A stretch of DNA of 36,669 nucleotides from Bacteroidota bacterium. Lineage in GTDB: Bacteria; Bacteroidota; Rhodothermia; Rhodothermales; JAHQVL01. Below, piece by piece: positions 15,530 through 24,338 of this stretch. The stretch's first letter is position 1; each line of letters begins with the position of its first letter. Below the pieces are notes generated by a model, which had not been told where the DNA came from, searched no databases, and worked only from the letters and a program-made list of their open reading frames with translations. The translations under genes and the position numbers were made by a program. The stretch is taken from contig JBCCIM010000040.1 in NCBI GenBank assembly GCA_039111535.1, positions 1 to 36,669 on the forward strand, given 5' to 3'.

Positions 15530-16600
15530 ATGACTGCACGCATCAAACTTCTGAAATACCTGAGCGCTTTCACACTCCCCCTGACAATGGCAATTGCCCT
15601 GAGCTTGGGCGGCTGGTGGAGCTTTTTGCCATTTGTTTACGTTTTCGGACTTATTCCGGGCGTTGAGCTTTTTCTTAAGCCACAACCCATCAACCTCACT
15701 GCAGCAGAAGAAGCACTCGCCAAGGCCGATCCATTTTTTGACTGGCTACTCTATCTCACCATCCCTACACAACTCGGTTTTCTCGCCTGGTACCTGATCA
15801 GCATCAACACGCATGCTTTTGAGGCCTTTGAATATGTTGGTCTTGTATTATCCATGGGTATTATGTGCGGCGTTTTCGGAATTAACGTTGGGCACGAATT
15901 GGGGCACCGGACCAAAAACCATGAAATCAAGCTTGCTAAAATTGCACTGGCAAGCTCCCTCTACATGCATTTCTACATTGAACACAACCGCGGCCACCAC
16001 AAGCGGGTTGCGACGTACGACGACCCGGCAACAGCACGGCTTGGGGAGAACATTTTTGTATTCTGGATCAGAAGCATCACCTTCAGCTTCCTGTCTGCCT
16101 GGGAGATAGAAGCAAAACGGTTGAAAAAAAAGAGCCAGCCCTGGTTTTCGTTGCACAATGAAATGCTACAATTTATGTTCATTCAGGCCTGCATCCTGAT
16201 TGGCATCGCAATCCTATTTAGCATCCAAACCATGGCCTTCTTTATCCTGGCTGCTTTGGTTGGTATCCTGCTCCTGGAAACTGTCAATTACATTGAGCAC
16301 TACGGTCTCCAGCGCACCTTAAAAGAAAATGGACGGTTCGAACGCACAAATCCACATCATTCGTGGAATTCCAACCATGTGATAGGACGCCTGATGCTTT
16401 TTGAGTTGTCGCGGCATTCTGATCATCACTACGAGGCAAGCCGCAAATACCAGGTGCTCCGCCACCACGATGAGAGTCCGCAAATGCCAACGGGTTACCC
16501 TGGTATGATGGTGATGGCCCTTATGCCTCCGCTCTGGTTTTATGTGATGCACCGCCGGCTTGACGCAATAAGTACCGAAGTAGAACCCACTGCGACCTAA
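15530..16600 (+). CDS. alkB: Alkane 1-monooxygenase (AlkB-type membrane di-iron hydroxylase)
   Basis: 356 residues from ATG 15530, with GGAAGAG upstream. It hydroxylates the terminal carbon of medium-chain alkanes, taking electrons from rubredoxin. All histidine boxes are present: HELGH (122-126), EHNRGHH (151-157), RHSDHH (295-300), plus the AlkB signature NYIEHYG (253-259). About six membrane helices surround them. The AlkB signature separates it from fatty-acid desaturases. There is no fused rubredoxin domain and no rubredoxin or reductase gene nearby, so electrons must come from elsewhere in the genome. The gene stands alone between the RNA arrays and convergent rarA, with 11 bases between the stops. 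Confidence 0.93.
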   Translation: MTARIKLLKYLSAFTLPLTMAIALSLGGWWSFLPFVYVFGLIPGVELFLKPQPINLTAAEEALAKADPFFDWLLYLTIPTQLGFLAWYLISINTHAFEAFEYVGLVLSMGIMCGVFGINVGHELGHRTKNHEIKLAKIALASSLYMHFYIEHNRGHHKRVATYDDPATARLGENIFVFWIRSITFSFLSAWEIEAKRLKKKSQPWFSLHNEMLQFMFIQACILIGIAILFSIQTMAFFILAALVGILLLETVNYIEHYGLQRTLKENGRFERTNPHHSWNSNHVIGRLMLFELSRHSDHHYEASRKYQVLRHHDESPQMPTGYPGMMVMALMPPLWFYVMHRRLDAISTEVEPTAT

Positions 16601-16611
16601 GCAGGGTTAAC

Positions 16612-17988
16612 TCACTTGGCTCCCCCTTCTTTCTTGTAGCGTTCAAGCCGCTTCTGAAGCCCTTCTTCACCATCACGTTCACGTTGCTGTTGCAATCGTT
16701 CGGCAACGTCTTTTTCATATCCCATCTCCCCAGGCTTGTAAAAATAGGTACCCTGCATTTCGTTGGGCAGGTATTGTTGCGGCACATAATGGTCGCGAAA
16801 GGCATGGGGATACGCATACCCTTCACCATGCCCCAATCCTTTTTTGTCCCGACTGCCATCTTTTAAGTGGTTAGGGACATCATGTGAAAGCTCTTCCTGG
16901 ACAAAATGGAGTGCATCGAAGAAGGCCAGCGAGCTATTGCTTTTTGGCGCGGTAGCCAGATACAGGCAGCACTCAGCCAACAGAAATCGCCCCTCAGGCA
17001 TGCCCACGTACTCAAAGCCTTGTGCAGCTGCCGTAGCAATTTGTAATGCGCGTGGATCTGCGAGGCCGATGTCCTCTGCAGCAAAAATGAGCATCCTCCG
17101 AAGAATGAAGCGCGGATTTTCGCCGGCGTAAATCATACGCGCCATCCAGTACAATGCAGCATCCGCGTCGGAGCCACGCAAGCTTTTGATGAAAGCACTG
17201 ATGGTATCAAAGTGCGCGTCGCCCTCTTTGTCATACAGCACGGCCCGCTGCTGGATACTGTCTTCAGCCACTTCAAGGGAGATAAATAGCTGCCCCGACT
17301 CATCTGGCGGTGTGGTTTCTACAGCAAGTTCGAGTGCGTTCAACAGCGAGCGTGCATCGCCATTTGCAGTAGACACGAGGTGCGCCAACGCTTTAGGGTC
17401 AATAACTACGTTGCGATCGCCAAACCCGCGCTCTTTGTCGCGGAGCGCCATTTCGACCACCTGAAAAAGGTCTTCTTCCGTGAGGGTTCGGAGCTCAAAA
17501 ATGCGAGACCGACTCACCAGCGCCTTGATCACCTCGAAATACGGATTCTCTGTAGTCGCACCAATAAGTACAACCGTTCCGTTTTCCACATGCGGCAGTA
17601 ATGCATCTTGTTGCGCCTTGTTGAACCGGTGCACCTCATCCACAAACAGGATCGTACGTTGCTGATGCAATGAAATACGCTGTTGCGCTTTCTGGATAGC
17701 TTCACGAATATCCTTAACTCCGGCCAACACCGCATTCAGCGCAAGAAAGTGGGAAGAGGTGGTATTGGCGATAATACGGGCAAGCGTCGTTTTACCTGTC
17801 CCGGGCGGGCCAAAGAAAATGAGCGATGAAATACGATCTGCCTCGATGGAACGCCGCAACAACTTGCCGGCGCCAAGAATATGCTGCTGCCCAATAAACG
17901 TATGCAAAGACCGCGGCCGCATGCGATCTGCAAGGGGCGCATTTGACATCCTGTACCGTTTGGCAGCTTCCTGAAAAAGATCAGACAT
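16612..17988 (-). CDS. rarA: Replication-associated recombination protein A (AAA+ ATPase)
   Basis: 458 residues. This is a clamp-loader-like ATPase (MgsA/WRNIP1 family) acting at stalled forks. The N-terminal 'PLADRMRPRSLHTFIGQQHIL' is the family signature. Walker A GPPGTGKT is at 60-67, Walker B ILFVDE at 113-118 and the sensor 1 loop GATTENP at 143-149. The C-terminal part has the tetramerisation and 'YPHAFRDHYVPQQYLP' blocks typical of RarA. It is the last of three minus-strand genes (Nramp-like, UDG-like, rarA), with a 128-base gap before it that may hold its own promoter. Confidence 0.95.
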   Translation of the reverse strand: MSDLFQEAAKRYRMSNAPLADRMRPRSLHTFIGQQHILGAGKLLRRSIEADRISSLIFFGPPGTGKTTLARIIANTTSSHFLALNAVLAGVKDIREAIQKAQQRISLHQQRTILFVDEVHRFNKAQQDALLPHVENGTVVLIGATTENPYFEVIKALVSRSRIFELRTLTEEDLFQVVEMALRDKERGFGDRNVVIDPKALAHLVSTANGDARSLLNALELAVETTPPDESGQLFISLEVAEDSIQQRAVLYDKEGDAHFDTISAFIKSLRGSDADAALYWMARMIYAGENPRFILRRMLIFAAEDIGLADPRALQIATAAAQGFEYVGMPEGRFLLAECCLYLATAPKSNSSLAFFDALHFVQEELSHDVPNHLKDGSRDKKGLGHGEGYAYPHAFRDHYVPQQYLPNEMQGTYFYKPGEMGYEKDVAERLQQQRERDGEEGLQKRLERYKKEGGAK

Positions 17989-18116
17989 TCCAGACCCGGA
18001 TTACAAAGTTCTAAAAATGTTTTATAAACATTGATGGTTTACAAAGAACAGCCCAACAAACTAATCGTCAAGCCAAAAAGATAAAATATGCCCGGGCATC
18101 TCCGTAGCCCGCAACA

Positions 18117-18770
18117 CTAGACAGGCCCAAGTTGCAGTTCTTCCAGTACCTCCTGTATACCGGCTTCAAATATCTTTGCGCCCCCCTGCGAAGGATGCCG
18201 GATGTAGGTACACGGCACATCAATTTTTGAAAACGCATATTCCGCTTTGCGACCAATTGAAAGCACCTTTTCCGGCTGCATTACGTCAATAATTTGCTTT
18301 AACGTCTCCGTATAGACCTGTACCTCCCGGTTGCCTGGATTCCGGATGGACAAAGGCTTGTCGGGTTTATACGGATGAAAGGGTACGCTATTCCACGTAA
18401 AAAACTGCGGAAAATAAGGACCAAGAACGCGCCAATATATTTTTGCGGTATATTCGCCGTGTGGCTTTTCGGCCAGGCTGGTTGCATCACCGTGAATAGG
18501 AAAACCTGGATCAACCAGCATCGACTCACTTACGAGGGGCACTCCAGAAAACCGGCAGCCCCACGGACCAGGTGCTTCTGCCAGCAAGAAAATGCGTGGG
18601 CGCTCCTTGTAGCAAGCCAGGTAATTTTTAAAGTTTTGCCGGCGAGCCTCAATGGCATGCGGCACATCAAAAGCATCCGAGCGGTCATTGTAAGGATTGA
18701 ACAACCCTTCGCTGGAAGGCATCGGAAAGATATTTGACGCAATGATATCCCAAACAGGCTGCAATAACAT
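18117..18770 (-). CDS. Uracil-DNA-glycosylase-superfamily protein
   Basis: 217 residues. The segment at 64-82 (AEAPG, then WGCRF, SGVPLVSE) resembles the first catalytic motif of UDG-superfamily proteins that begin G-E-A-P-G. A late IRHPSQGG motif (His192) corresponds to the H-P-S second motif that contacts the DNA minor groove. No iron-sulphur cysteine cluster like that of families 4 and 5 is seen. It probably removes uracil or a related damaged base, but the specific family is not certain. It starts 14 bases after the Nramp-like gene and is followed by rarA, a repair-flavoured context. Confidence 0.7.
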   Translation of the reverse strand: MLLQPVWDIIASNIFPMPSSEGLFNPYNDRSDAFDVPHAIEARRQNFKNYLACYKERPRIFLLAEAPGPWGCRFSGVPLVSESMLVDPGFPIHGDATSLAEKPHGEYTAKIYWRVLGPYFPQFFTWNSVPFHPYKPDKPLSIRNPGNREVQVYTETLKQIIDVMQPEKVLSIGRKAEYAFSKIDVPCTYIRHPSQGGAKIFEAGIQEVLEELQLGPV

Positions 18771-18784
18771 AACAACGCGTGGGT

Positions 18785-20098
18785 TTAGGGGAAGATGGTT
18801 AAAAGGGAGCGGTAAATCGCTGGCCCGCCAGTATACAGAAAAAACAGGATAACGCCCGACAAAAACACCACCGTCAGCCGACGATTTTTAAGTGCTTCGC
18901 CCACCCAATCTGCCCGTCCATTCAGAACAATCAACACCAGAGCAACCATCGGCATTACGAGGGCACCGTAAATGGAATTGAGCTTTTGCACCAACTCAAA
19001 GTCGTACAGCAGACCAACCATTGGCACAAGCGCAATCACCAGCAAATACGTACGGTAGTGCCGGCTTCTCACATCAATTTTCTTCCCGACGTCCTGGTCA
19101 TCAGGGCCGCTGTCAAGCTGTTTCCTGCCCTTGTGCGCGATCTGCATGTAGTCTGCAAACATATATGGCACCGATTGCCATACGCCGAGCATGCTGGTAA
19201 ACATGGCAGCCCACGCACCAACCAGAAACACCTGCTGCCCTTTGTCTCCAAGTGCCTCACCAAGTTGGCCGGCCAACGAAACAACAAGCGTCGCACTCGC
19301 CTGCCGATCCAGGTCACTTTTGCTGGCAATAATAATCACAGCAAGCCCAAACAGTGCCGTTACCGTGTAGGCAATAGCCAGGTCAATCCGGCAAGTCGCC
19401 AATGCCCCTTCCCCCTCTCGGCCTTCTTCACGGATCCAGTACCCATAACTGAGAATGGTCAACGTGCCGCCAACACCTCCCATTAATGCGAGGGTCCACC
19501 CGATACCCTGGTCCACATCATTCACCATGTAGACGGGAATCTCCGGTTTAACCATGCCAACTGCCACTGCGCCCCAGTCGGGCTGTACAAGCACAGCAGT
19601 TACCACAACGAGCACAAACATGACACCAACACAAACACTCATTACGCCCTCAAACAACCGGAAAGATCCAACCCAAACCAGTCCTAACCCTAACAGGCTG
19701 TGGACAATACCGAAGACTATTTTTCCCTGCTCAGGATCATCAAAGACAGGAAACAACGCATAGGCGGCAACACCGCACGCGCTGATGAGAGATGAGCCTA
19801 CTCCCATCGTCCACACAAGGAAATAGCTGATAAAAAAGTACTGCGCCGGCTTGCCCAGGCGGAGCATTGCGCCTTCAAGCAGGGTTTGCCCGGTAGCCAA
19901 TTGCCACCGCGCGAGCCCTTCGGTAATCACGTATTTTATAAACGCACCAAGAACCACTGCCCACAGCACAGCTACCCCAAGCTTGCTGCCGGCAAACGCG
20001 CCGGCTGCCAGGTCGCCGGCCCCAACACCTGTTGCAGCTATGAGTATCCCCGGACCGATTGTGGCCAGCAGAATGCGCCTGTTTTTCTGTTTTGTCAA
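18785..20098 (-). CDS. Nramp-family-like divalent metal transporter
   Basis: About 437 residues from TTG 20098. The frame stays open to TTG 20185 and has no ATG, so the start is uncertain; 20098 puts 'ILLATIGPGILIAATGVGAGD' at the N-terminus as in relatives. There are about eleven membrane helices. The TM1 motif is GVGAGD where classical Nramps have DPGN. In TM6, where MPH is expected, the local sequence is 'GGVGGTLTILSYGYWI'. It is therefore a divergent branch whose metal preference cannot be assumed to be Mn or Fe. It is followed 14 bases later by the UDG-like gene. Confidence 0.75.
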   Translation of the reverse strand: MTKQKNRRILLATIGPGILIAATGVGAGDLAAGAFAGSKLGVAVLWAVVLGAFIKYVITEGLARWQLATGQTLLEGAMLRLGKPAQYFFISYFLVWTMGVGSSLISACGVAAYALFPVFDDPEQGKIVFGIVHSLLGLGLVWVGSFRLFEGVMSVCVGVMFVLVVVTAVLVQPDWGAVAVGMVKPEIPVYMVNDVDQGIGWTLALMGGVGGTLTILSYGYWIREEGREGEGALATCRIDLAIAYTVTALFGLAVIIIASKSDLDRQASATLVVSLAGQLGEALGDKGQQVFLVGAWAAMFTSMLGVWQSVPYMFADYMQIAHKGRKQLDSGPDDQDVGKKIDVRSRHYRTYLLVIALVPMVGLLYDFELVQKLNSIYGALVMPMVALVLIVLNGRADWVGEALKNRRLTVVFLSGVILFFLYTGGPAIYRSLLTIFP

Positions 20099-20248
20099 CG
20101 GGAGTGGTACATTAAAAAATGGGACGCCATGCCACCGGTGCTGGCATCGAAGTGAAAGCTTGTAAATAAACACTTCAAGAAGCAAAAACCAAAAACGCTA
20201 AGTGCGGTTTAACTGGGCCGCACTACCTCCCTATTGCCCACCTTACCT

Positions 20249-20962
20249 ATGAACCGCGAACACATCAAGTGGTACAGCAACCACCTCGGCCGTGACATGG
20301 AAATGCTGCGTTTTGGTCACGCCGGCACCCCAATCCTTGCCTTCCCATCTAGCCTCGGCAGATTCTTTGAATGGGAAGATTTTGGGATGGTAAAAGCCCT
20401 TGACAAACAGCTGTCAAACGGACACAACCAACTTTTCTGCGTCGATTCAGTGGATGCAGAAAGCCTGTACAACAAAGATGTAGACCCTTACACCCGTATC
20501 AAGCGCCACCAGCAATACGAAGGGTACATCGCAAATGAAGTCCTGCCCCACATCCACAACACAGCCGGACAGCAGTTTACCATCGCGGCCGGCGCAAGCT
20601 TTGGTGCCTACCACGCCACAAACATGGTACTCAAGAGACCCTGGGATTTTGGGAAGCTCATTGCACTCAGTGGGATTTTCGACATCAAGTCGCAACTCGA
20701 CGGGTTTTACAACGATGACGTCTACTTCAGTAACCCGATTGATTTTTTACCCAACCTGAGCGACGAAAATACCCTGCATGCCATCCGGCAGAATCATATT
20801 ATTCTGAACACTGCTGAGCACGACCCCTGCAAAGATGCCAACCTGCACATGAGCCACGTGCTCAACACAAAAGGCATCAACCACACACTCGACCTGCGCG
20901 ACGGTGTCTTTGGTCATGACTGGGACTGGTGGTGCCAGTTCATCCAGCAGCACATTGCCTGA
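20249..20962 (+). CDS. Esterase-D-like hydrolase, first gene of the ATP-grasp cluster
   Basis: 237 residues from ATG 20249 (the frame opens earlier at TTG 20234). It is an alpha/beta hydrolase of the PF00756 esterase type. The nucleophile is Ser117 in AAGASFGAYHA and the His is probably His223 in FGHDWDWW; an acidic partner lies in the NTAEHD segment (186-192). No signal peptide is seen, so it is cytoplasmic. It begins a five-gene plus-strand cluster and is separated from the next gene by 121 bases, the largest gap in the cluster, so a separate promoter for the downstream four is possible. Confidence 0.8.
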   Translation: MNREHIKWYSNHLGRDMEMLRFGHAGTPILAFPSSLGRFFEWEDFGMVKALDKQLSNGHNQLFCVDSVDAESLYNKDVDPYTRIKRHQQYEGYIANEVLPHIHNTAGQQFTIAAGASFGAYHATNMVLKRPWDFGKLIALSGIFDIKSQLDGFYNDDVYFSNPIDFLPNLSDENTLHAIRQNHIILNTAEHDPCKDANLHMSHVLNTKGINHTLDLRDGVFGHDWDWWCQFIQQHIA

Positions 20963-21083
20963 TGCCGGCCAGCCGGCGCTTTAAAACCCACATTGTTACA
21001 GTAATCTGTGCACACGCTATTTGTCGTTTGTGATCGTGTGCTATTCCTACCTTACCAACCCTGCATCGTACCCGCACAAGCAC

Positions 21084-22046
21084 ATGGCTACCAAAAAAAT
21101 TAAAAAAATTGGCGTACTCAGAGGCATGGAAACCACGTTTCCAGATGGCCTCATTCATCATATTAACGACACGTACGGCGACGCCGGCATCCACGCGGAG
21201 TTTATCCAACTGGATACCATTCAAATGGACAAAGACCCGGGCTATGCTGTCATTCTCGACCGCATTTCTCACGAAGTGCCGTTCTACAGATCCTACCTCA
21301 AATGGGCTGCATTAAAAGGGACCTACGTCGTAAATAACCCCTTTTGGTGGAGCGCTGACGACAAATTTATCGACAACATTATTGCAGAAGAAGCCGGCGT
21401 GGCCGTACCACGCAGTGCCATCCTGCCCCACAAAGACCACCTGCCAAATACCAGCGATAGCTCCTATCGTAACCTCAACTACCCAGTAGACTGGGAATCA
21501 CTCTTTGCTTACATCGAGTTCCCGGCTTTCATGAAACCGCACGATGGCGGCGGTTGGCGCGGCGTAACCAAAGTGCACAACCGCGAAGAGTTCTTTGAGG
21601 CATACGACGAATCGGGCGTCGACTGTATGATGCTTCAGGAAAATATTGATTTTGAAGATTACTTTCGCTGCTATGGTGTAGGCCAATCCGAAGTACGCAT
21701 TATGCGCTACAATCCATTGGCAGACAACTCACGGGCACGCTATGAAGAAATCGACCCATCACCTGTTGACCCTAAAATGCTGGCCAAGCTGAAGCGAGAC
21801 GTGCTCGCCATATGCAAAGCCCTGGGCTACGACTTCAACACCGTTGAACTGGCGGTTCGCGATGGCATTCCCTACGCCATCGATTTCATGAACCCGGCGC
21901 CAGACGCAGATTATCACTCGGTAGGCAAAGAAAACTACGAATGGGTAATTAAGACGGTGGGCAAGTTTTTGGTTAAGATGGCCAAAAAGACCCGCCGTAA
22001 GAAGCAGTTTTCTGCAAACGGTGCACTCGAGCCAGCTGCAAAATAG
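21084..22046 (+). CDS. RimK-like ATP-grasp ligase
   Basis: 320 residues from ATG 21084 (an in-frame TTG at 21021 is ignored because MATKKIKKIGVLRG is a normal start for the preATP-grasp domain). ATP-grasp features appear in order: the preATP region with DRISHEVPFYRSYLKWA (59-76), the glycine-rich loop KPHDGGGWRG (151-160), and the metal and carboxylate-activating end with Glu256 and D-F-M-N-P (267-271). The family couples ATP hydrolysis to amide bond formation between a carboxylate and an amine. The C-terminal 25 residues are Lys/Arg-rich. It lies 37 bases before the second ligase. The substrate is unknown. Confidence 0.82.
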   Translation: MATKKIKKIGVLRGMETTFPDGLIHHINDTYGDAGIHAEFIQLDTIQMDKDPGYAVILDRISHEVPFYRSYLKWAALKGTYVVNNPFWWSADDKFIDNIIAEEAGVAVPRSAILPHKDHLPNTSDSSYRNLNYPVDWESLFAYIEFPAFMKPHDGGGWRGVTKVHNREEFFEAYDESGVDCMMLQENIDFEDYFRCYGVGQSEVRIMRYNPLADNSRARYEEIDPSPVDPKMLAKLKRDVLAICKALGYDFNTVELAVRDGIPYAIDFMNPAPDADYHSVGKENYEWVIKTVGKFLVKMAKKTRRKKQFSANGALEPAAK

Positions 22047-22083
22047 CTGCTTTCCACCACCGATAAATCCCCGACAGGCGGCC

Positions 22084-23472
22084 ATGGCGCAGCACCTACA
22101 ACAGGCTATACACGACTTCCACTCGCTAATCGAAAAAGATTTTGGCGCAGCGGAAGAACAGCTCAAACTCCTGCAACATTTGCAGCATGAACGCAAGGTT
22201 ACGTTTGGCGACCGCGCCATGGCACATAGCCTCCGCCCAACATTCTTGACGGAGGCAACCTACAACCTCGTCCAGGATCGCGTTTACCTGATCCGGCAGG
22301 CATTCCTGCATATTGCAGCGCGGCACTTCAACGATGTGCAACTCCTGAAAACGGAGCTGGGCATGGAGGATTGGGAGTTGGAGCTGGCTGCCATTCCAAC
22401 CAAAGTGATTCGTCTCTCTGCGCTCTCAAGAATGGATTCTTTTCTTACCAAAGACTCCTTCAAATTTGTCGAGATCAATGGCGAGAATCCGGCTGGCATT
22501 GCATACCTGCATGAACTGGGAGAAATTTATCGGTCGCTGCCCATTTTCCAGCAATTCGAGAAAATGCACCCCGTACGCTTTGTCTCCCCGATGGAGCACA
22601 CGCTGGCAGCATTATCGTTTATCTACCACGAGCAATTTGATGGTAAAGCAGAGCGCCCCGCCATTGCCATCGTTGACAAACTGGATGTACCCACGATCCA
22701 CGAGTTCAATTTGCTACAGGCATACTGCGAACGCATGGGCCATCCTTGCGTGGTAGCAGATCCGCGGTCGCTGACGTGCCGGGATGGCTGGATTTATGCG
22801 GGTAACCAGCGTATAGATATCCTGTACCGCCGGCTTCTAATCAACGAATTTTACGAGATGAAAGATGAGTGCCGGGCCTTTCTGGAAGGCTACATGGCAC
22901 AGAAGACGTGCTACCTGAACACCTTCCGCACCAAGCTCGTCCACAAAAAAGCCATCTTCAGTTTTCTGACCGATGAGAAGTACACGGATCAGCTTCCGCC
23001 GGAGCAGCAGTCTGCGATCCGGCAGCACATCCCGTGGACACGTATCTTGCGGCCGGCAAAAACAACTTTCAGGGGCTTGAAGATCGACCTGATGGAATTT
23101 GTCAGAAACAACCGGGCCTATTTTGTTATCAAACCGAACGATGCGTATGGCGGTGATGGGGTAACGCTGGGATTTGCCGTATCACAGCAAGAATGGGACG
23201 AGGCTATTGAACGCAGCATAACTGACTGTTTTGTTGTCCAGGAAGCCGTCGATATTCATAAGGAGCCGTTTCTGGTAAATACGGATAAAGGCTGGGATAT
23301 GGTGCCAACTATCATCGATCTCGATCCTTATCTGAATGGACCGCTTATGGGTGGATGCCTCACGCGTACATCAGCCACGAACTTGGCAAATGTAACAGCC
23401 GGCGGCGGTACATTACCCATGTTCATCCTTCGTCACACCTACGACGACCAGAGCTTTCATTTGGCAGACTAG
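22084..23472 (+). CDS. Circularly permuted type ATP-grasp ligase
   Basis: 462 residues from ATG 22084. The metal-binding motif FVEINGENPAG (128-138) comes before the glycine-rich ATP loop VIKPNDAYGGDGV (348-360). This is the reverse of the normal ATP-grasp order and fits circularly permuted ATP-grasp proteins. A further conserved stretch near the end (PTIIDLDPYLNGP, 409-421) fits the family's remaining ATP-site part. The enzyme should activate a carboxylate and form an amide or peptide bond. It is 27 bases upstream of the amidotransferase gene, so the two are probably translated from one message. Confidence 0.8.
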   Translation: MAQHLQQAIHDFHSLIEKDFGAAEEQLKLLQHLQHERKVTFGDRAMAHSLRPTFLTEATYNLVQDRVYLIRQAFLHIAARHFNDVQLLKTELGMEDWELELAAIPTKVIRLSALSRMDSFLTKDSFKFVEINGENPAGIAYLHELGEIYRSLPIFQQFEKMHPVRFVSPMEHTLAALSFIYHEQFDGKAERPAIAIVDKLDVPTIHEFNLLQAYCERMGHPCVVADPRSLTCRDGWIYAGNQRIDILYRRLLINEFYEMKDECRAFLEGYMAQKTCYLNTFRTKLVHKKAIFSFLTDEKYTDQLPPEQQSAIRQHIPWTRILRPAKTTFRGLKIDLMEFVRNNRAYFVIKPNDAYGGDGVTLGFAVSQQEWDEAIERSITDCFVVQEAVDIHKEPFLVNTDKGWDMVPTIIDLDPYLNGPLMGGCLTRTSATNLANVTAGGGTLPMFILRHTYDDQSFHLAD

Positions 23473-23499
23473 ACCGGAAGCTGTTTTACTTTCAATATC

Positions 23500-24327
23500 A
23501 TGCGTGTAGCCCTTATAGATCTGTATAACGGAGAGCCCAACCTGGGTATCCAGGCCATCAAAGACCTGGTGAACCGATGGGGTAAACGTGAACTCGATAC
23601 GTCCCTACAACTGGACCATTTCGAAACACGGAAAACCGGCGACGTACCGGATTTGAGCTACGACGCTTATTTGCTATCAGGCGGCCCCGGCAGTCCTTTT
23701 GACGGAGAAGGCACAGCATGGGAAACAGCCTATTTTGAATTGGTAGGTGCGCTCTGGCAACACAACAAGCAGAGCCAGAGCGATCCGAAATACGCGCTCT
23801 TTATTTGCCACTCCTTCCAGATGATGTGCCGGCATTTTGGCCTGGGTGACGTTGTACAACGTAAATCCACATCGTTTGGTGTATTTGAAACGCATCAAAC
23901 CGCAGCCGGCCATACGGATCCGCTTTTCGAAGGACTCCAGGATCCGTTTTACGTGGCTGACTTCCGCGACTGGCAGGCTATACAACCTCGCACAGAAGTG
24001 CTTGGCAACCTGGGCGCAAGCGTGTTGGCGCTCGAAAAGCAGCGACCACATATTCCGATGGAACGCGCACTTATGGGCTTCCGTCTTTCAACAGAAATGG
24101 TCGGCGTACAATTTCATCCTGAAGCTGACCCGGCGGGGATGCTCGTCCATTTCCAAAAGGATGCGCGACGGGCAGCCATTATCAAAACGCACGGCGAAGA
24201 GAAATTCAACCAGATCATCAGCCGCCTCGAAGACCCCGAGTTTCTGCTGCATACTTACCAGCGCGTAATTCCAAATTTCCTTGCAGATGCAGTGGCCGCT
24301 CGCAAAGGCATGCCACAAACCGCCTGA
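23500..24327 (+). CDS. Class I glutamine amidotransferase-like protein
   Basis: 275 residues. The fold is the triad-type GATase1: LSGGPGSP (59-66), nucleophile Cys103 in FICHSFQ, and His206 plus Glu208 in VQFHPE. The elbow differs from the classical G-x-C-x-G-x-Q. It keeps the Cys and the Gln but replaces both Gly, which may mean altered substrate or a gamma-glutamyl-type hydrolase. Such enzymes normally release ammonia from glutamine for a partner synthetase. Here two ATP-grasp ligases lie immediately upstream. It ends 11 bases before the last esterase. Confidence 0.83.
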   Translation: MRVALIDLYNGEPNLGIQAIKDLVNRWGKRELDTSLQLDHFETRKTGDVPDLSYDAYLLSGGPGSPFDGEGTAWETAYFELVGALWQHNKQSQSDPKYALFICHSFQMMCRHFGLGDVVQRKSTSFGVFETHQTAAGHTDPLFEGLQDPFYVADFRDWQAIQPRTEVLGNLGASVLALEKQRPHIPMERALMGFRLSTEMVGVQFHPEADPAGMLVHFQKDARRAAIIKTHGEEKFNQIISRLEDPEFLLHTYQRVIPNFLADAVAARKGMPQTA

Positions 24328-24338
24328 CACTTCCAAAT

